In this document: piece after piece, positions 52,227-62,411 of the stretch
Position numbering within the stretch: the first letter of the stretch is position 1
Layout: each line of letters begins with the position of its first letter
Origin: Palleniella intestinalis
GTDB lineage: Bacteria > Bacteroidota > Bacteroidia > Bacteroidales > Bacteroidaceae
Length of the DNA: 64,000 nt
Direction: 5' to 3'
Assembly (NCBI RefSeq): GCF_013166595.1
Contig: NZ_JABKKG010000003.1
Location: 211,408 to 275,407, forward strand
Notes under the pieces: generated by a model
The model's input: the letters and a program-made list of their open reading frames with translations, nothing else
Told to the model about the DNA's origin: nothing
Databases searched by the model: none
Made by a program: the position numbers and the translations under genes

Positions 52227-55200
52227 ATGATAATTGAGGAAAATAAGTTGTCATTTATAAGTAACATAACAGGCAGACTTTCTATCATCATAACGATGAT
52301 GGGAAGTCTGCTTTCTTTTTACTCCTGTTCGGATGATGACCCAGAGGCACAGCGTCTGAACAGGATAGCCTACTCGCAGCACTACCGTTCCCTTGAAAAG
52401 ACAAAGCAGTATTCTGACAGTGTCCTGACGCTTCCTGCTGCTTCCGCAGACCAAAGGGCTGAGGCTTTGAACAACTTGGCTTTCCATCATATAGGCAAGA
52501 TGCAGTATGCTGTTGCAGACTCGCTTTTGAGAAAAGTGCATCAGACGACGGACAACAGCATCGAACTTCTCATTGCCTCTGTCCAGCAGATGCGCATCTG
52601 CCAGCGTTGCTCTGCAAATAAGGACTACTACCAGTACCGCCAGAATGCGTTGCAGCACTTGAAACGCATAAAGACAGAACAGCCGGCACTGTCGGAACAT
52701 GAGCAGGAAAGACTGTTGTACGGCGAGAGTGAGCTGTATCTTGTCTCCTCAGTCTATGACTATTATGTCGGAAACACAGACGCAGCTGTGGCGTCGCACC
52801 TAAAGGTTGACAGTCTTGTCGGGCTGCGCCGTGACACTGCACAGTACGTCGCTTTTCTCTACAATATCGGCTCCGGCGGCATCCTCCGCCATGGAACAAA
52901 GGAAAACATTGCCCACCAAGAGCTGGAATGCCTGATGCTTTGCTACATCATCTCTCGTGAGAACGGCTACATTTATTGGTGTGCCAATGTCTTGCAGGCG
53001 CTAAGTGAGCAAATGATGGATAACCCTGACATGGAGATGCCTGACGAACGCTTGGCACGAAGGTACATGGGCATTGACAGCATACAAGGCTCTTTCGTGC
53101 CGGGAACCCTTGCCGACAAGGCGCTGCGGCTGTTCAATGACTATGGTGATGTCTACCAACAGGCGGCTGCATGGCGTACCTTGTCACGCTGCTACATCCG
53201 TGTAGGCGACTATCCCGGTGCCGTCTACTCCTTGCAGCAGGCGGTGAAAGGTGATTCCGCAATAGCCCAGGCTCCTGCTCTCATGGCATCAATCCACGAA
53301 CAGTTCTCGATAGCTTTCTCGGCAATGGACATGAAGCAGGAGAGCGACCGACACCGCAACACATATCTTGACCTTTACGAGAACACGCGCCAGGACAAGC
53401 AATTGGAGGCGCGTGCCGAGCAGCTTGGCAGCCAAGTGCAATGGCTCAACATACTTATATATATAATAATATGTGTCGTTGCCGCGCTTTTGTTCCTCCT
53501 TCTCTATCTCGTCATGCGCCGCAGACGCATGACACGTGCCGGAAAACCTTTGGCAAAAATGTCGTCAATGCAAGAAGAAAGCCGGCAGGGCATAGCGGAT
53601 CTTGAAGAGAAATTGGAGGAGTGCGAAGAGCAATGTGCCATGGCAGAGCATGAACTCTCCGTGCTTCAGGAGACCTATGCAGAGCATCGCGCCAAGATGC
53701 ACCTGATAAACTCAATGACACCACTCATAGACCGGATGCTGCACGAGACATCATCGCTTTGCGGAAAGGCAGAGTCGGAGGAGATGCGTGAGGGGCGCAG
53801 GCAGTACATAGTGGAGCTTGTGGAGCAGATAAACAGCCGGAATGACTTCCTTACCACATGGATAAAACTGAGACAGGGCGAACTGTCCCTCCATATCGAG
53901 TCCTTCCCTTTGCAGCCATTGTTTGACATCATACGCAATAATGCTGCAAGCTATACGCATCGAGGCATAAGGCTTGAGGTGGAGGACACTGCCGAGACGG
54001 TGAAGGCGGACAGGAGTCTTACACTCTTTATGCTCAACACGTTGTGCGACAATGCGAGGAAATTCACAGCGCGTGATGGTTCTGTAAAGGTTTATGCGCG
54101 CCGGGAACGAAATGGTAGCATGGTGGAAATCTCTGTCGAGGACAATGGTTGCGGCATGACGGAACGGCAGACAGAGCGTGTCTTTGATGTGAAGCCGATT
54201 GCCGACGAGGTGACACGCGGCATGAACACTGCCGGCATGTCCCATGGATTCGGACTTATCAACTGTAAGGGTATCATTGAAAAGTACAAGAAGACCAATG
54301 CGCTTTTTGCCGACTGCATGATAGGTGTGGAGAGTGAAGAGGGCAGGGGCTCGCGCTTTTTCTTCCGTCTGCCTGTTGGCGTGAAGCGTCTTTCCATGGC
54401 GGTTATGGCATTTGCCTTGTCCTTCAGTGCCGGTGCACAGGATTATGTCTCCCTTGCTGACAGTGTCTATGAGTGCAATGTGAAAGGCAGATACTCCGAA
54501 GCACTTGACTTTGCGAAACGTTGCATAGAGGAAATCAACGAGGATTATGTTGCCGGAGGCGGACAACGCAGCGACACACTGATGTTCTTTGACCGTGAGA
54601 TGGCATCTTCCGCAGACATGCGCTGGCTGAATGACTCCGTTTCCTTTGACTATCAGCTGCTGATGTCCTTGCGCAATGAGATTGCTGTGTCTGCTCTTGC
54701 CCTGCATGAATGGGACATATATGCGTACAACAACAGGATTTACACGCAGATGTACAAGGAATATTATGCCGACACCACGCTTGCCGACTACTGCCGGCGC
54801 ATGCAGGTCACAGAGACCAACCGCAATGTGGCGATAGTCCTTCTTGTCATTCTGCTGTTCCTTTTCCTGCCTGTCTACTATTTTGCGTACTACAAATATG
54901 TCATCAAGGATGTACGTTCAGCCATGGATGCCATGCGCAGGGAAAGGAGAAAGCGTGAGAAACTGCTTGCCGAATTGCGTGAACGCAATGATAGGATGTC
55001 TTTTGAGCGTGATAGGTTGCATGTCCTTGACAATGTGATGGCTAACTCCTTTTCTGCCATAAAGCATGAGACAATGTACTATCCTTCCCGCATCCGCCAG
55101 TTGCTTCTTGATGCGGATGCTGACCTGTCGTATTGCGAACTGGACGAGGTGACACGCTATTACCGTGCGGTCTACGGCATATTGGCGCAGCAGGCTATGG

Positions 55201-55472
55201 CAAACAGCCGGCAGAAACTTCCGCCTGTCGTCCTCATGGATATTCTTTTGCGGAATCTTGCCCGACTGAGTGGGCAGCGCAAGGCGGACATTGTGCCGAA
55301 CGAAAGCGATGGACAGTACATCATCTACCGTATAGAGATCATGCGCCATGATGAAGTCCGCATAAGAATCTGCACGCAGATAGTCCGTGACCTTGGGGAG
55401 ATGTTCACTCTTCACAGGTGCGGCACGGCTTTGGAAGGCTCTGCATTTCAGGTCGTTGCTCCAAAGATGTGA
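52227..55472 (+). CDS. Large membrane sensor histidine kinase with two sensor modules (DUF5112/DUF5113-like)
   Basis: The 1081-residue protein has an N-terminal lipobox-like segment (SLLSFYSCSDD) and TPR-like helices (about 60-390). TM1 is at about 410-433, followed by a coiled coil. A histidine-bearing helix (RMLHETSSL, about 505) leads to a HATPase domain (LCDNARKF about 605; VEDNGCGM; GFGLINCKGI). A second hydrophobic segment at about 721-738, signal-peptide-like and ending SAGAQD, starts an apparently extracytoplasmic region. TM3 is at about 867-890, then a coiled coil and an H-box-like SFSAIKHETMYYPSRIRQLL (about 941-960), but no recognisable second ATPase. No response regulator is adjacent. 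The family is common in Bacteroidales; the signal is unknown. Confidence 0.82.
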   Translation: MIIEENKLSFISNITGRLSIIITMMGSLLSFYSCSDDDPEAQRLNRIAYSQHYRSLEKTKQYSDSVLTLPAASADQRAEALNNLAFHHIGKMQYAVADSLLRKVHQTTDNSIELLIASVQQMRICQRCSANKDYYQYRQNALQHLKRIKTEQPALSEHEQERLLYGESELYLVSSVYDYYVGNTDAAVASHLKVDSLVGLRRDTAQYVAFLYNIGSGGILRHGTKENIAHQELECLMLCYIISRENGYIYWCANVLQALSEQMMDNPDMEMPDERLARRYMGIDSIQGSFVPGTLADKALRLFNDYGDVYQQAAAWRTLSRCYIRVGDYPGAVYSLQQAVKGDSAIAQAPALMASIHEQFSIAFSAMDMKQESDRHRNTYLDLYENTRQDKQLEARAEQLGSQVQWLNILIYIIICVVAALLFLLLYLVMRRRRMTRAGKPLAKMSSMQEESRQGIADLEEKLEECEEQCAMAEHELSVLQETYAEHRAKMHLINSMTPLIDRMLHETSSLCGKAESEEMREGRRQYIVELVEQINSRNDFLTTWIKLRQGELSLHIESFPLQPLFDIIRNNAASYTHRGIRLEVEDTAETVKADRSLTLFMLNTLCDNARKFTARDGSVKVYARRERNGSMVEISVEDNGCGMTERQTERVFDVKPIADEVTRGMNTAGMSHGFGLINCKGIIEKYKKTNALFADCMIGVESEEGRGSRFFFRLPVGVKRLSMAVMAFALSFSAGAQDYVSLADSVYECNVKGRYSEALDFAKRCIEEINEDYVAGGGQRSDTLMFFDREMASSADMRWLNDSVSFDYQLLMSLRNEIAVSALALHEWDIYAYNNRIYTQMYKEYYADTTLADYCRRMQVTETNRNVAIVLLVILLFLFLPVYYFAYYKYVIKDVRSAMDAMRRERRKREKLLAELRERNDRMSFERDRLHVLDNVMANSFSAIKHETMYYPSRIRQLLLDADADLSYCELDEVTRYYRAVYGILAQQAMANSRQKLPPVVLMDILLRNLARLSGQRKADIVPNESDGQYIIYRIEIMRHDEVRIRICTQIVRDLGEMFTLHRCGTALEGSAFQVVAPKM

Positions 55473-55480
55473 AAGTCATT

Positions 55481-55659
55481 GGTGTATGCTAAAACTCCAC
55501 AAGTTGTTGTGAAATCACGTTTTAATGTGAAATGTTTCGCATAAGATGTGGCTCCGCCACACTTTTACAGCGAAATCCTGTTGCTGTATGCGAGGATAGT
55601 GGCTTGTCACAACTGAAACAGATGAATGAATGTGTTGTATATGTTTGGCGGACGACACC
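55481..55659. mobile_element. MITE-like family C, second copy (inverted, degenerate ends)
   Basis: AAAACTCCACAAGTTGTTGT, TGTGGCTCCGCCACAC, GTTGCTGTATGCGAGGATAG and CAACTGAAACAGATGAATGA match the reverse complement of 26753-26939. The terminal repeats have decayed. It lies 3' of the sensor-kinase gene. Confidence 0.8.
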
Positions 55660-55697
55660 AATATTTTAACATTTGCTATTGCTCCACACATCATCGT

Positions 55698-55717
55698 AAT
55701 TTCGTCGAACTCACGTT
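55698..55717. mobile_element. Remnant terminal repeat of family B
   Basis: AATTTCGTCGAACTCACGTT is the terminal repeat of element B (compare 26606-26732). The other end was not found. The rest of 55718-55913 shows no recognisable gene. Confidence 0.55.
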
Positions 55718-55913
55718 AAATAGGGTGTTGATATGCGAGTCCTCGCAAATGAAACTCATTTCAAAGTTAGTGATTTATTATTATTATGTACGACACTAAC
55801 AGTGGTTTTGTTAATATGTAAACAAATGGGTTGCTGTAGTTTGCATATTGTCATCAAAATAGCGGTTTTGTAAAACTAATAAAACAAGAAATGTTAAAAT
55901 AGTATAGATACAA

Positions 55914-55990
55914 TGAAAGGTAACACTTTGTCATGCAAAGTGTTACCTTTCATTAAGTCAAGCGTTACCTTTTACCGTGCAAAAGGTAAC
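55914..55990. repeat. GGTAAC hairpin array, family D, copy 4
   Basis: GAAAGGTAACACTTTG and CAAAGTGTTACCTTTC form a perfect hairpin, followed by CAAGCGTTACCTTTT and AAAAGGTAACCGTT. It lies about 78 nt 3' of the DEAD-box helicase stop. Confidence 0.85.
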
Positions 55991-56067
55991 CGTTCAATGT
56001 GTCACTTGATACTGTATGCTGATTAAGCCTACAGTTACTTGCCGTTTTTACTGTGTCCTACGAGTGA

Positions 56068-57402
56068 TTAGCCTTGTGGCTTTTCTTCGTTGCCCTTGTT
56101 GGCAGGCTTGCGGCGTGGACGGCTTTGCTTCTTTTTAGGAGAAGCCTCCCTGTGTGGTTTTGCCTTGTTTGTCTTTGTGCGTTGTGAAGGTCGAGCGTTG
56201 CGTTTTCCTCCCTGCCTTTGGCGTGAGAAGTCTTTCTTTGCGGTTTTGTACTCAGGGCCGTTGTCAAGACCGTCAGGCATAGGGAGTTTTGTGACCTCGC
56301 GTTCAAGGAATTTCTCTATCATCTGGAAATAATAGATGTCACCCTCGCTGACGAGAGTGATGGCGCGTCCGTCCCTCTGTGCACGTGCCGTGCGGCCTAT
56401 GCGGTGGACATAATCCTCAGCATCATGCGGCACATCGTAGTTGATTACCATGAGAATGTCGTCGATGTCAATGCCTCGTGACACGATGTCCGTGGCGACA
56501 AGCACATCAATCTGCCCTGCCTTGAAGCGGAACATGATGTCATCGCGCTCCGCCTGTGTAAGGTCGGAGTGCATCGCCCCACAGTTGATTTTCATGCGTG
56601 TGAGTTTGGTGGCAATGTCCTTGACCTTCGTCTTTTTGCCGGAGAAGATGATTACGCGCTGCAAGTCGCCTTGGCGGAATATGCTTTCTATGATGCGCAG
56701 CTTCTGCGGTTCGTAGCAGACGTAAGCTGCCTGTTGGATTTTCTCGGCAGGCTTTGACACTGCAATCTTCACTTCCACAGGGTTTTTGAGGATTGTCTTA
56801 GCAAGTTCCTCGATTTTCTCAGGCATGGTTGCCGAGAACATTATTGTCTGGCATGTCGGCGGAAGTTCCTTTGCTATCTTCATGATGTCCTCGGAGAATC
56901 CCATGTCAAGCATGCGGTCAGCCTCGTCGAGGATGAAGAATGAGCAGCGCGAGAGGTCGAGATTGCCGATTTGGAGGTGGGAGATGAGGCGTCCCGGAGT
57001 GGCTATGAGAAGTCCTGCCCCCTCTTTCATGGCTTTCACTTCCTGGTCGAAGCGGTTGCCGTCGTTACCTCCGTAGACAGGGATTGAGGATATTCCGTCA
57101 AGGTAGTAGCCGAAGCCCTGCATCGCCTGGTCAATCTGCTGTGCGAGTTCTCTGGTCGGCGACATGATGACGCAGTTGATTGCGTCGCTTGGAAAGTCGT
57201 TAGGATAGTCGTCGATGAGCGAGAGCACCGGCAGGAGGTAAGCTGCTGTCTTGCCTGTTCCTGTCTGTGCGATGCCGAGGACATCCTCGCCGTTGAGTAT
57301 GTGTGGTATGGTCTTTTCCTGTATTGGTGTGCATTCCTCGAACTTCATGTCGTAGAGTGCATCAAGGATATTGTACGAGAGGTCTAATTCTTCAAATTTC
57401 AT
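56068..57402 (-). CDS. DEAD-box RNA helicase (RhlE/DeaD type)
   Basis: The 444-residue protein has motif Q/I (CTPIQEKTIPHILNGEDVLG; AQTGTGKTAAYLLP), PTRELAQQ, DEADRMLDMGF (DEAD), SATMP, VATDIVSRGIDIDD and HRIGRTARA. A basic tail (KKDFSRQRQGGKRNARPSQR onward) about 70 residues long probably binds RNA. It unwinds structured RNA in ribosome assembly or decay. The A2M-like gene lies 46 nt downstream of its start on the same strand, that is upstream in transcription. Confidence 0.95.
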   Translation of the reverse strand: MKFEELDLSYNILDALYDMKFEECTPIQEKTIPHILNGEDVLGIAQTGTGKTAAYLLPVLSLIDDYPNDFPSDAINCVIMSPTRELAQQIDQAMQGFGYYLDGISSIPVYGGNDGNRFDQEVKAMKEGAGLLIATPGRLISHLQIGNLDLSRCSFFILDEADRMLDMGFSEDIMKIAKELPPTCQTIMFSATMPEKIEELAKTILKNPVEVKIAVSKPAEKIQQAAYVCYEPQKLRIIESIFRQGDLQRVIIFSGKKTKVKDIATKLTRMKINCGAMHSDLTQAERDDIMFRFKAGQIDVLVATDIVSRGIDIDDILMVINYDVPHDAEDYVHRIGRTARAQRDGRAITLVSEGDIYYFQMIEKFLEREVTKLPMPDGLDNGPEYKTAKKDFSRQRQGGKRNARPSQRTKTNKAKPHREASPKKKQSRPRRKPANKGNEEKPQG

Positions 57403-57448
57403 TAAATGTTCTTTCTTGTTTTGTTGTTTTCAAATTGCTGTGTTATTC

Positions 57449-60400
57449 TTATTTTACCGTCCTACCTTTGGTTTCCACAACCGCAGGGGCTTCTACGGCG
57501 GAGAACTCCGGTGCATAGGCGCAAGATACGGTGCAAGTGCCCTGACGGTATCTGCCTTCGCGGTCGACAAAGTACTCTGTCTCAATGATGTGTGTGCCTT
57601 TCGCCATCCGATCGAAATAGTAGTTTGTCATGTTGTCCTTTGTCTCGCGGTAGTATCCGCTCCATGAGCCGCGCGCTGTGCCACCTGTCTTTGCTGCATT
57701 GTAGCCGCTGAGCTGCTGAACCGGTTCAAGGCATGCTGCACGGTTGTCGGTTACCTTCACGAAATCATAGTCACGGTCGGCGTTGATGATTATGCGCACA
57801 ATGACTTTGTCTCCTAAGGCAGGGTTCTTGTCGCTGACAATCTCACGCTTTACAGAGAAGCCTGTGCCGCGTGTCTTCACAGATGAGAGTGGCGCACGCT
57901 GTGTAACGAGCAGTCCGCCCCATGCAGTGCCTTTGGAATCCTTGGATGCAGAGAAGGCAGTCTGTCCCGGTTGGATGTCAACGATGTCACCGTCTTTCAC
58001 CTCTTTTCCGCCGATTGTCAGCTTATAGGTTATGTCACGGTTCATCTCAATGTCATTGTTGCCGCTCATGAATGCCCATACAGCGTCGGCAGTGTTTGCG
58101 GAGTTGTCCCATTGCTGGGTGCGCTTCTCGTGCAAGAGCCACTGCTGCATCTCCTCAACGGTGCGCACATCCTCCGGGCAAACGATGCGGAGAGCCTCTA
58201 TGGCAGCCACTTCGGTAGGAATCTTGTAGTTGCGCCAAGAGTAGTAAGCCTTGCGAGTGTCGTAGTAGCGACCTGCCTCCGGCGTGTAGATAGAATACTG
58301 TCGCATGCTCTCAATGAACTCCTTTGCCTTGCTCTTCTTGCCGTAGCGTGAGAGAATCACTGCACTTTGGGCTTTGCCATAGATAGTGAACTCGGCAGGA
58401 ACTTTCTCCAACAGATTGACAAGATACTTGATGTCAGATTCTGCAGTGCTGCCGAAAGTCTTGCCATTGCCTTTCTGCAAGGCGCAGATGTACAGGATTT
58501 CAGTGGCGAGTTCGGACGGATGCACACCCTTGGTTGACTTGAGTTTCTTAAGGTCTTTGACCTCTTTTGCAAGTCTTTCAAGGAGGAATGGCATAGCCTT
58601 CGTGAGCATCTTGTCAGTCTCCGCTGTTGCAATGTACTTTGATTGCAGGCGGGCAAAATATTTTGCGACACTTGCCGTGATGTAGGACGAACCACACATG
58701 CCTTTCCACCATGACCATGAGCCGTCGGAAAGCTGCATTTCGGCAAGCTCTTTTGTCACAGAAGTGAGGAGAGAGTCAGGCGTTTGTGCAGGATACATCG
58801 CACCTACATACACTGCGGTGGCGAGGGACAATGCGTCCTTGTGCTCCGGATTGGTGATGTGAGGGATAGCATCAAGCACGACACGCTCGGCATTTGATGT
58901 GTAACGCACTGTCATTTTGCGGTCTGTGCTGCCATTGATCAGCAGATCGTTGATGTCTGTTGTAAACACACTGTCGCCACGTTGCATGAACGCAATGGTG
59001 GAGATTGTCTCCTCAACGGCAGGGAGCACAGGGATGAATTGCTGCTCACCGTCGCTTGCACCATTGGTATCGGCAGCCACAATGCGGTAGACAAGCACAC
59101 TGTCATTGCGTGTTACGGCAGGAGCTGCAAGCATGACAGCCTCCGAACCTTTCGCCTTGACAGTGACAATGGTCTTCTTCTCCCAAAGGACTGTCTCTGT
59201 ATCGGCAGCAAGGAGCTGCATTGTGACATTTGCATTGATGCCCTTGTCGGTGGTGTTGCTTACGGTTGCCGCGAACACAGGTCGGTCAGCGGTCTTCTTG
59301 TCGCCTTCGCGGAGGAAGCGAGGGATGTTAGGCTTGACGATGATTGACTTCTGTGCGACGCATGTGGTGTCAATGAATGCATAGCGCATCCTGTCATCAT
59401 GGACAAAGCCCATGAATCTCCAAGTGGTCATTGTCTCAGGCATGCGGAACGACATTGTGATGTTTCCGTCCTTGTCAGCCACGAGTGACGGTGTGAAATA
59501 TGCCGTCTCGCCGAGGTCAGTGCGCACGAGTGTGGAGAGATTTTCAGTGTCTTTGACCTCTGCCAAGTCCTCTGTGCTAGCAATTCCGCCGTCTTCGGCA
59601 CTGCTTTCCGTGACCAGAAACGCTCCTACAGCCTTTTCCTCGACAGTGTCATATTGTATGTTTGCTGCTTGTTTTGCAGCAGCAAACATCACAGGGCGTG
59701 CACCGCGGATGCGTATTCCGCCTGCAGCGTTTGGCATCAATGCCATTTCTTCCTCGGCATAGTAGAGCAATTCCGGTTTGAAGGAACCGTAATCGATATA
59801 CTTTTCTGTCAGACTTTTGTATGTTGCAGACGTGTTGCACCACATGGATGTTGTGTTGTGTGCAGTCCAGTGGTTATAGAGGCTGAAAGAGTTTCTTATG
59901 ACACCAATGCCCCAAGAGTGCTTTGCCACAAGGTCAAGGCTCTTGTCGAAGATTGTTGCAATCAGCGAAGCAGAGCCTGCAGGAGTGTTTTTGCCCTTTC
60001 CGCCTGTTATGCGCAAGCTCCATGTCTCCATTGCTCCCGGCTGTGTCCTGTCGCGGAATGTAGTCCAAGTCGGCGTGAGTTTGAGGTCAGGCTGCGGGCG
60101 TTTGATGCTTTGGCTGTAAGTATAAGTCTCGCCGTCCCTTACTGCCACGCATTTTATTGTGAGGTTTTCGCCGTATTCCTTTTTGTAAGTGAATGGCTTG
60201 GAGTAAGTGCCTTTCACAGTGAAGCGGTCGTGTCGGAGGCATTTCTTGTCAGCAAACAGTGAGTAATAGACATATAATGGCTTTGTGGAAGCACTGTCGC
60301 TGACAGTCAGAATGACATTTCCGTTATGTGGAAATTCTTCACTGTTCACGCTGAATTTGACGAGTTCTTCTTTCTCCCTGCTATTGTTTGGAGCATAGAG

Positions 60401-62368
60401 AGGCATAATCTTGCCGTTTTTGGCAACACTTGCGCGCACACTTGTCCTTGCTTCGCGTGATTCTCCGTCCTTGGAAGTGACCTTTGCGGTAATGTCATAG
60501 ACGTAAGTTCCCCAACCTTCCTCCGGGAGAGAAATGCGCAATGGGATGACAACCTTGCCGTCACTGTCGGTAACAGTCTTTACATTGTTTGCCACAATGC
60601 GCTGCCTGCCCCAGCGATAGAAGTCTGTACGGCGCTGTATGGTGTACTCCACATCAGCGTTGGCTACCGGCATTTGCGTGAAAGTCTTAGCCTCAAAAGC
60701 CACACTGATGCTGTCGCCGTGGCGGTAAATGCTGTCAGGGTTGGCATAAAGTGACTTGTCGTCAATGGCATTTACCTCAAATGTCGGGCGCTTGTACTCT
60801 TCGACAAAGACTGTGGCAGAGGAGTGGACACTGTTGCGCGTTTTTGCAGAGATGGTGAAATGACCGTTTTTCTCAACAGATTTTGGCAAGGTGAACTCGA
60901 AACCGGCATTGCCATGCGCATCGGTTATTACGGAATCGGTGTGTATTTCCTTGTAGTCAGTATCGTTGATGATGATGTTAACCTGCTTTCCTGCAATGAC
61001 ATGGATAGAGTCAGTGTCATAAGCGTTATGTGCCACAATGCTGCCTTTTATTGTCTGTCCCGGTCGGTAGACAGCCTTGTCGGTGAAGATTGTGAGGATG
61101 TCCTTATCCTCTTTGTGGGCATAGTGGCTGAAATAGTTTGAGCAACTCTTTTTCCGGAACGCTTTGTCGGTGGTGGTGAAGGCATAAATTTGGTTCGGTT
61201 GGAACGCAGCTTTGCACACAATTTCCCCTTTTGCGTCAGTCACCAAAGAGAGTGTTTTCTCAGTTTTGCTTCTCCGTTCCTTGGTAAGGACAATGGTGCA
61301 TGACGGGATAGCCTTGCCCGTTGTTGTCGAAACAGCGACAAGACGCAGCCTTTCTTGGTCGATAGGAAGGGAAAGCACGGTTATGTCTGAGTTGTAGAGC
61401 ACTTCATAAGCGGTAATCTTGCCCGAAGAGACCTTGACAAGATACATTCCTACAGGCAATTGCGGACGGCTGACAGTGTCGTTGACAACCTCCCACGGTT
61501 TGTTGGAGGAATAGTCGCGTGACAGTGTGCAAGCGGACGAACCATTGACAAGTCTGAGGATTTTCGGCAGATCCTCCTTGCGATTGGTGCTTAAAGAAAG
61601 TTTCCCGTCACAATTCATCGGCAGGAACTCAATGGTGAGTTTGCCAATGTTGCGTATGTTTTGGAGTGTGAGTTGCTTGTCAAGTTTCAGCCCGAACTTT
61701 GGGAGTGTCAGCTCCGTAAGCCGGTTTTTGAAGAAATTGGCGTATCTGTTGCCGGCATATTCCGCAATCTTTTCCTGAAGAAATTCATAGCGTGACTTGT
61801 TGGAAATGTCCTCATCGCGCAGCATTGTTGTATAGTAAGCCTGTTCGAGGAGTGCCACTTCCTCGACATTCTTGTACTTTGCGATGCCGTCTTTCAGCAG
61901 TTTGCGCCTTGTCGACAGTGAGAAATCGTCCTCGAAAGTGTTGATGTTCTGCACCTGGAAGTACAGTTCCACGCATGCCGCCTTAGTGTTTCCGATGCTG
62001 TCATAGTAGTTTCTCAGAAACTCATAACGCCTTGCCTGATGCCCGATGATGCTCAGGAGGTCATAGTTCCACAGGCTGTCGTCCTCGCCTTTGTTGATGA
62101 TTCGTTTCCATGGTGTGGACTTCTCCTTAGCCAGCAGGTCAGGATTGCTGAGAGCCTTGTCATAATCTTTCCGGATAGTATGGTAGACAGCGGCAAGGAC
62201 AGGGTCTTTCTCTGCCAACTTTTCTATTTTCTTCAGCTGTTCCTGTGCATCCCGGTACATGTCCTTTTCGACAGCCTCACAGTATTTTTTCCATAGAGTG
62301 TCATAGTCTGCGGCACATACCGTTAGAGATATGGCGACAGAAAAGAGTATGCTAAGAAACTTTCTCAT
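57449..62368 (-). CDS. Giant alpha-2-macroglobulin-like protein (Bacteroidetes type)
   Basis: The 1639-residue protein has a signal peptide (MRKFLSILFSVAISLTVCAA) and a helical N-terminus of TPR-like repeats. A carboxypeptidase-like beta-domain leads to MG2 (KEDKDILTIFTDKAVYRPGQ), followed by the A2M core (LGETAYFTPSLVADKDGNIT with TTWRFMGFVHDD). The alpha/alpha-toroid region reads SDGSWSWWKGMCGSSYITAS. The thioester motif CxEQ of trapping A2Ms is absent; TNPEHKDALSLA occupies that place. It is probably periplasmic or surface-exposed; protease-trap function is unproven. Confidence 0.9.
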   Translation of the reverse strand: MRKFLSILFSVAISLTVCAADYDTLWKKYCEAVEKDMYRDAQEQLKKIEKLAEKDPVLAAVYHTIRKDYDKALSNPDLLAKEKSTPWKRIINKGEDDSLWNYDLLSIIGHQARRYEFLRNYYDSIGNTKAACVELYFQVQNINTFEDDFSLSTRRKLLKDGIAKYKNVEEVALLEQAYYTTMLRDEDISNKSRYEFLQEKIAEYAGNRYANFFKNRLTELTLPKFGLKLDKQLTLQNIRNIGKLTIEFLPMNCDGKLSLSTNRKEDLPKILRLVNGSSACTLSRDYSSNKPWEVVNDTVSRPQLPVGMYLVKVSSGKITAYEVLYNSDITVLSLPIDQERLRLVAVSTTTGKAIPSCTIVLTKERRSKTEKTLSLVTDAKGEIVCKAAFQPNQIYAFTTTDKAFRKKSCSNYFSHYAHKEDKDILTIFTDKAVYRPGQTIKGSIVAHNAYDTDSIHVIAGKQVNIIINDTDYKEIHTDSVITDAHGNAGFEFTLPKSVEKNGHFTISAKTRNSVHSSATVFVEEYKRPTFEVNAIDDKSLYANPDSIYRHGDSISVAFEAKTFTQMPVANADVEYTIQRRTDFYRWGRQRIVANNVKTVTDSDGKVVIPLRISLPEEGWGTYVYDITAKVTSKDGESREARTSVRASVAKNGKIMPLYAPNNSREKEELVKFSVNSEEFPHNGNVILTVSDSASTKPLYVYYSLFADKKCLRHDRFTVKGTYSKPFTYKKEYGENLTIKCVAVRDGETYTYSQSIKRPQPDLKLTPTWTTFRDRTQPGAMETWSLRITGGKGKNTPAGSASLIATIFDKSLDLVAKHSWGIGVIRNSFSLYNHWTAHNTTSMWCNTSATYKSLTEKYIDYGSFKPELLYYAEEEMALMPNAAGGIRIRGARPVMFAAAKQAANIQYDTVEEKAVGAFLVTESSAEDGGIASTEDLAEVKDTENLSTLVRTDLGETAYFTPSLVADKDGNITMSFRMPETMTTWRFMGFVHDDRMRYAFIDTTCVAQKSIIVKPNIPRFLREGDKKTADRPVFAATVSNTTDKGINANVTMQLLAADTETVLWEKKTIVTVKAKGSEAVMLAAPAVTRNDSVLVYRIVAADTNGASDGEQQFIPVLPAVEETISTIAFMQRGDSVFTTDINDLLINGSTDRKMTVRYTSNAERVVLDAIPHITNPEHKDALSLATAVYVGAMYPAQTPDSLLTSVTKELAEMQLSDGSWSWWKGMCGSSYITASVAKYFARLQSKYIATAETDKMLTKAMPFLLERLAKEVKDLKKLKSTKGVHPSELATEILYICALQKGNGKTFGSTAESDIKYLVNLLEKVPAEFTIYGKAQSAVILSRYGKKSKAKEFIESMRQYSIYTPEAGRYYDTRKAYYSWRNYKIPTEVAAIEALRIVCPEDVRTVEEMQQWLLHEKRTQQWDNSANTADAVWAFMSGNNDIEMNRDITYKLTIGGKEVKDGDIVDIQPGQTAFSASKDSKGTAWGGLLVTQRAPLSSVKTRGTGFSVKREIVSDKNPALGDKVIVRIIINADRDYDFVKVTDNRAACLEPVQQLSGYNAAKTGGTARGSWSGYYRETKDNMTNYYFDRMAKGTHIIETEYFVDREGRYRQGTCTVSCAYAPEFSAVEAPAVVETKGRTVK

Positions 62369-62411
62369 TGTGTGATGAATTGTGTAATGATGTGTTGTTA
62401 TGCAGCACTGT

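Noticed and set aside
53751..54707. 318-codon ORF antisense to the sensor kinase
   Set aside because: Shadow of the HATPase region; no start context and no recognisable motif.
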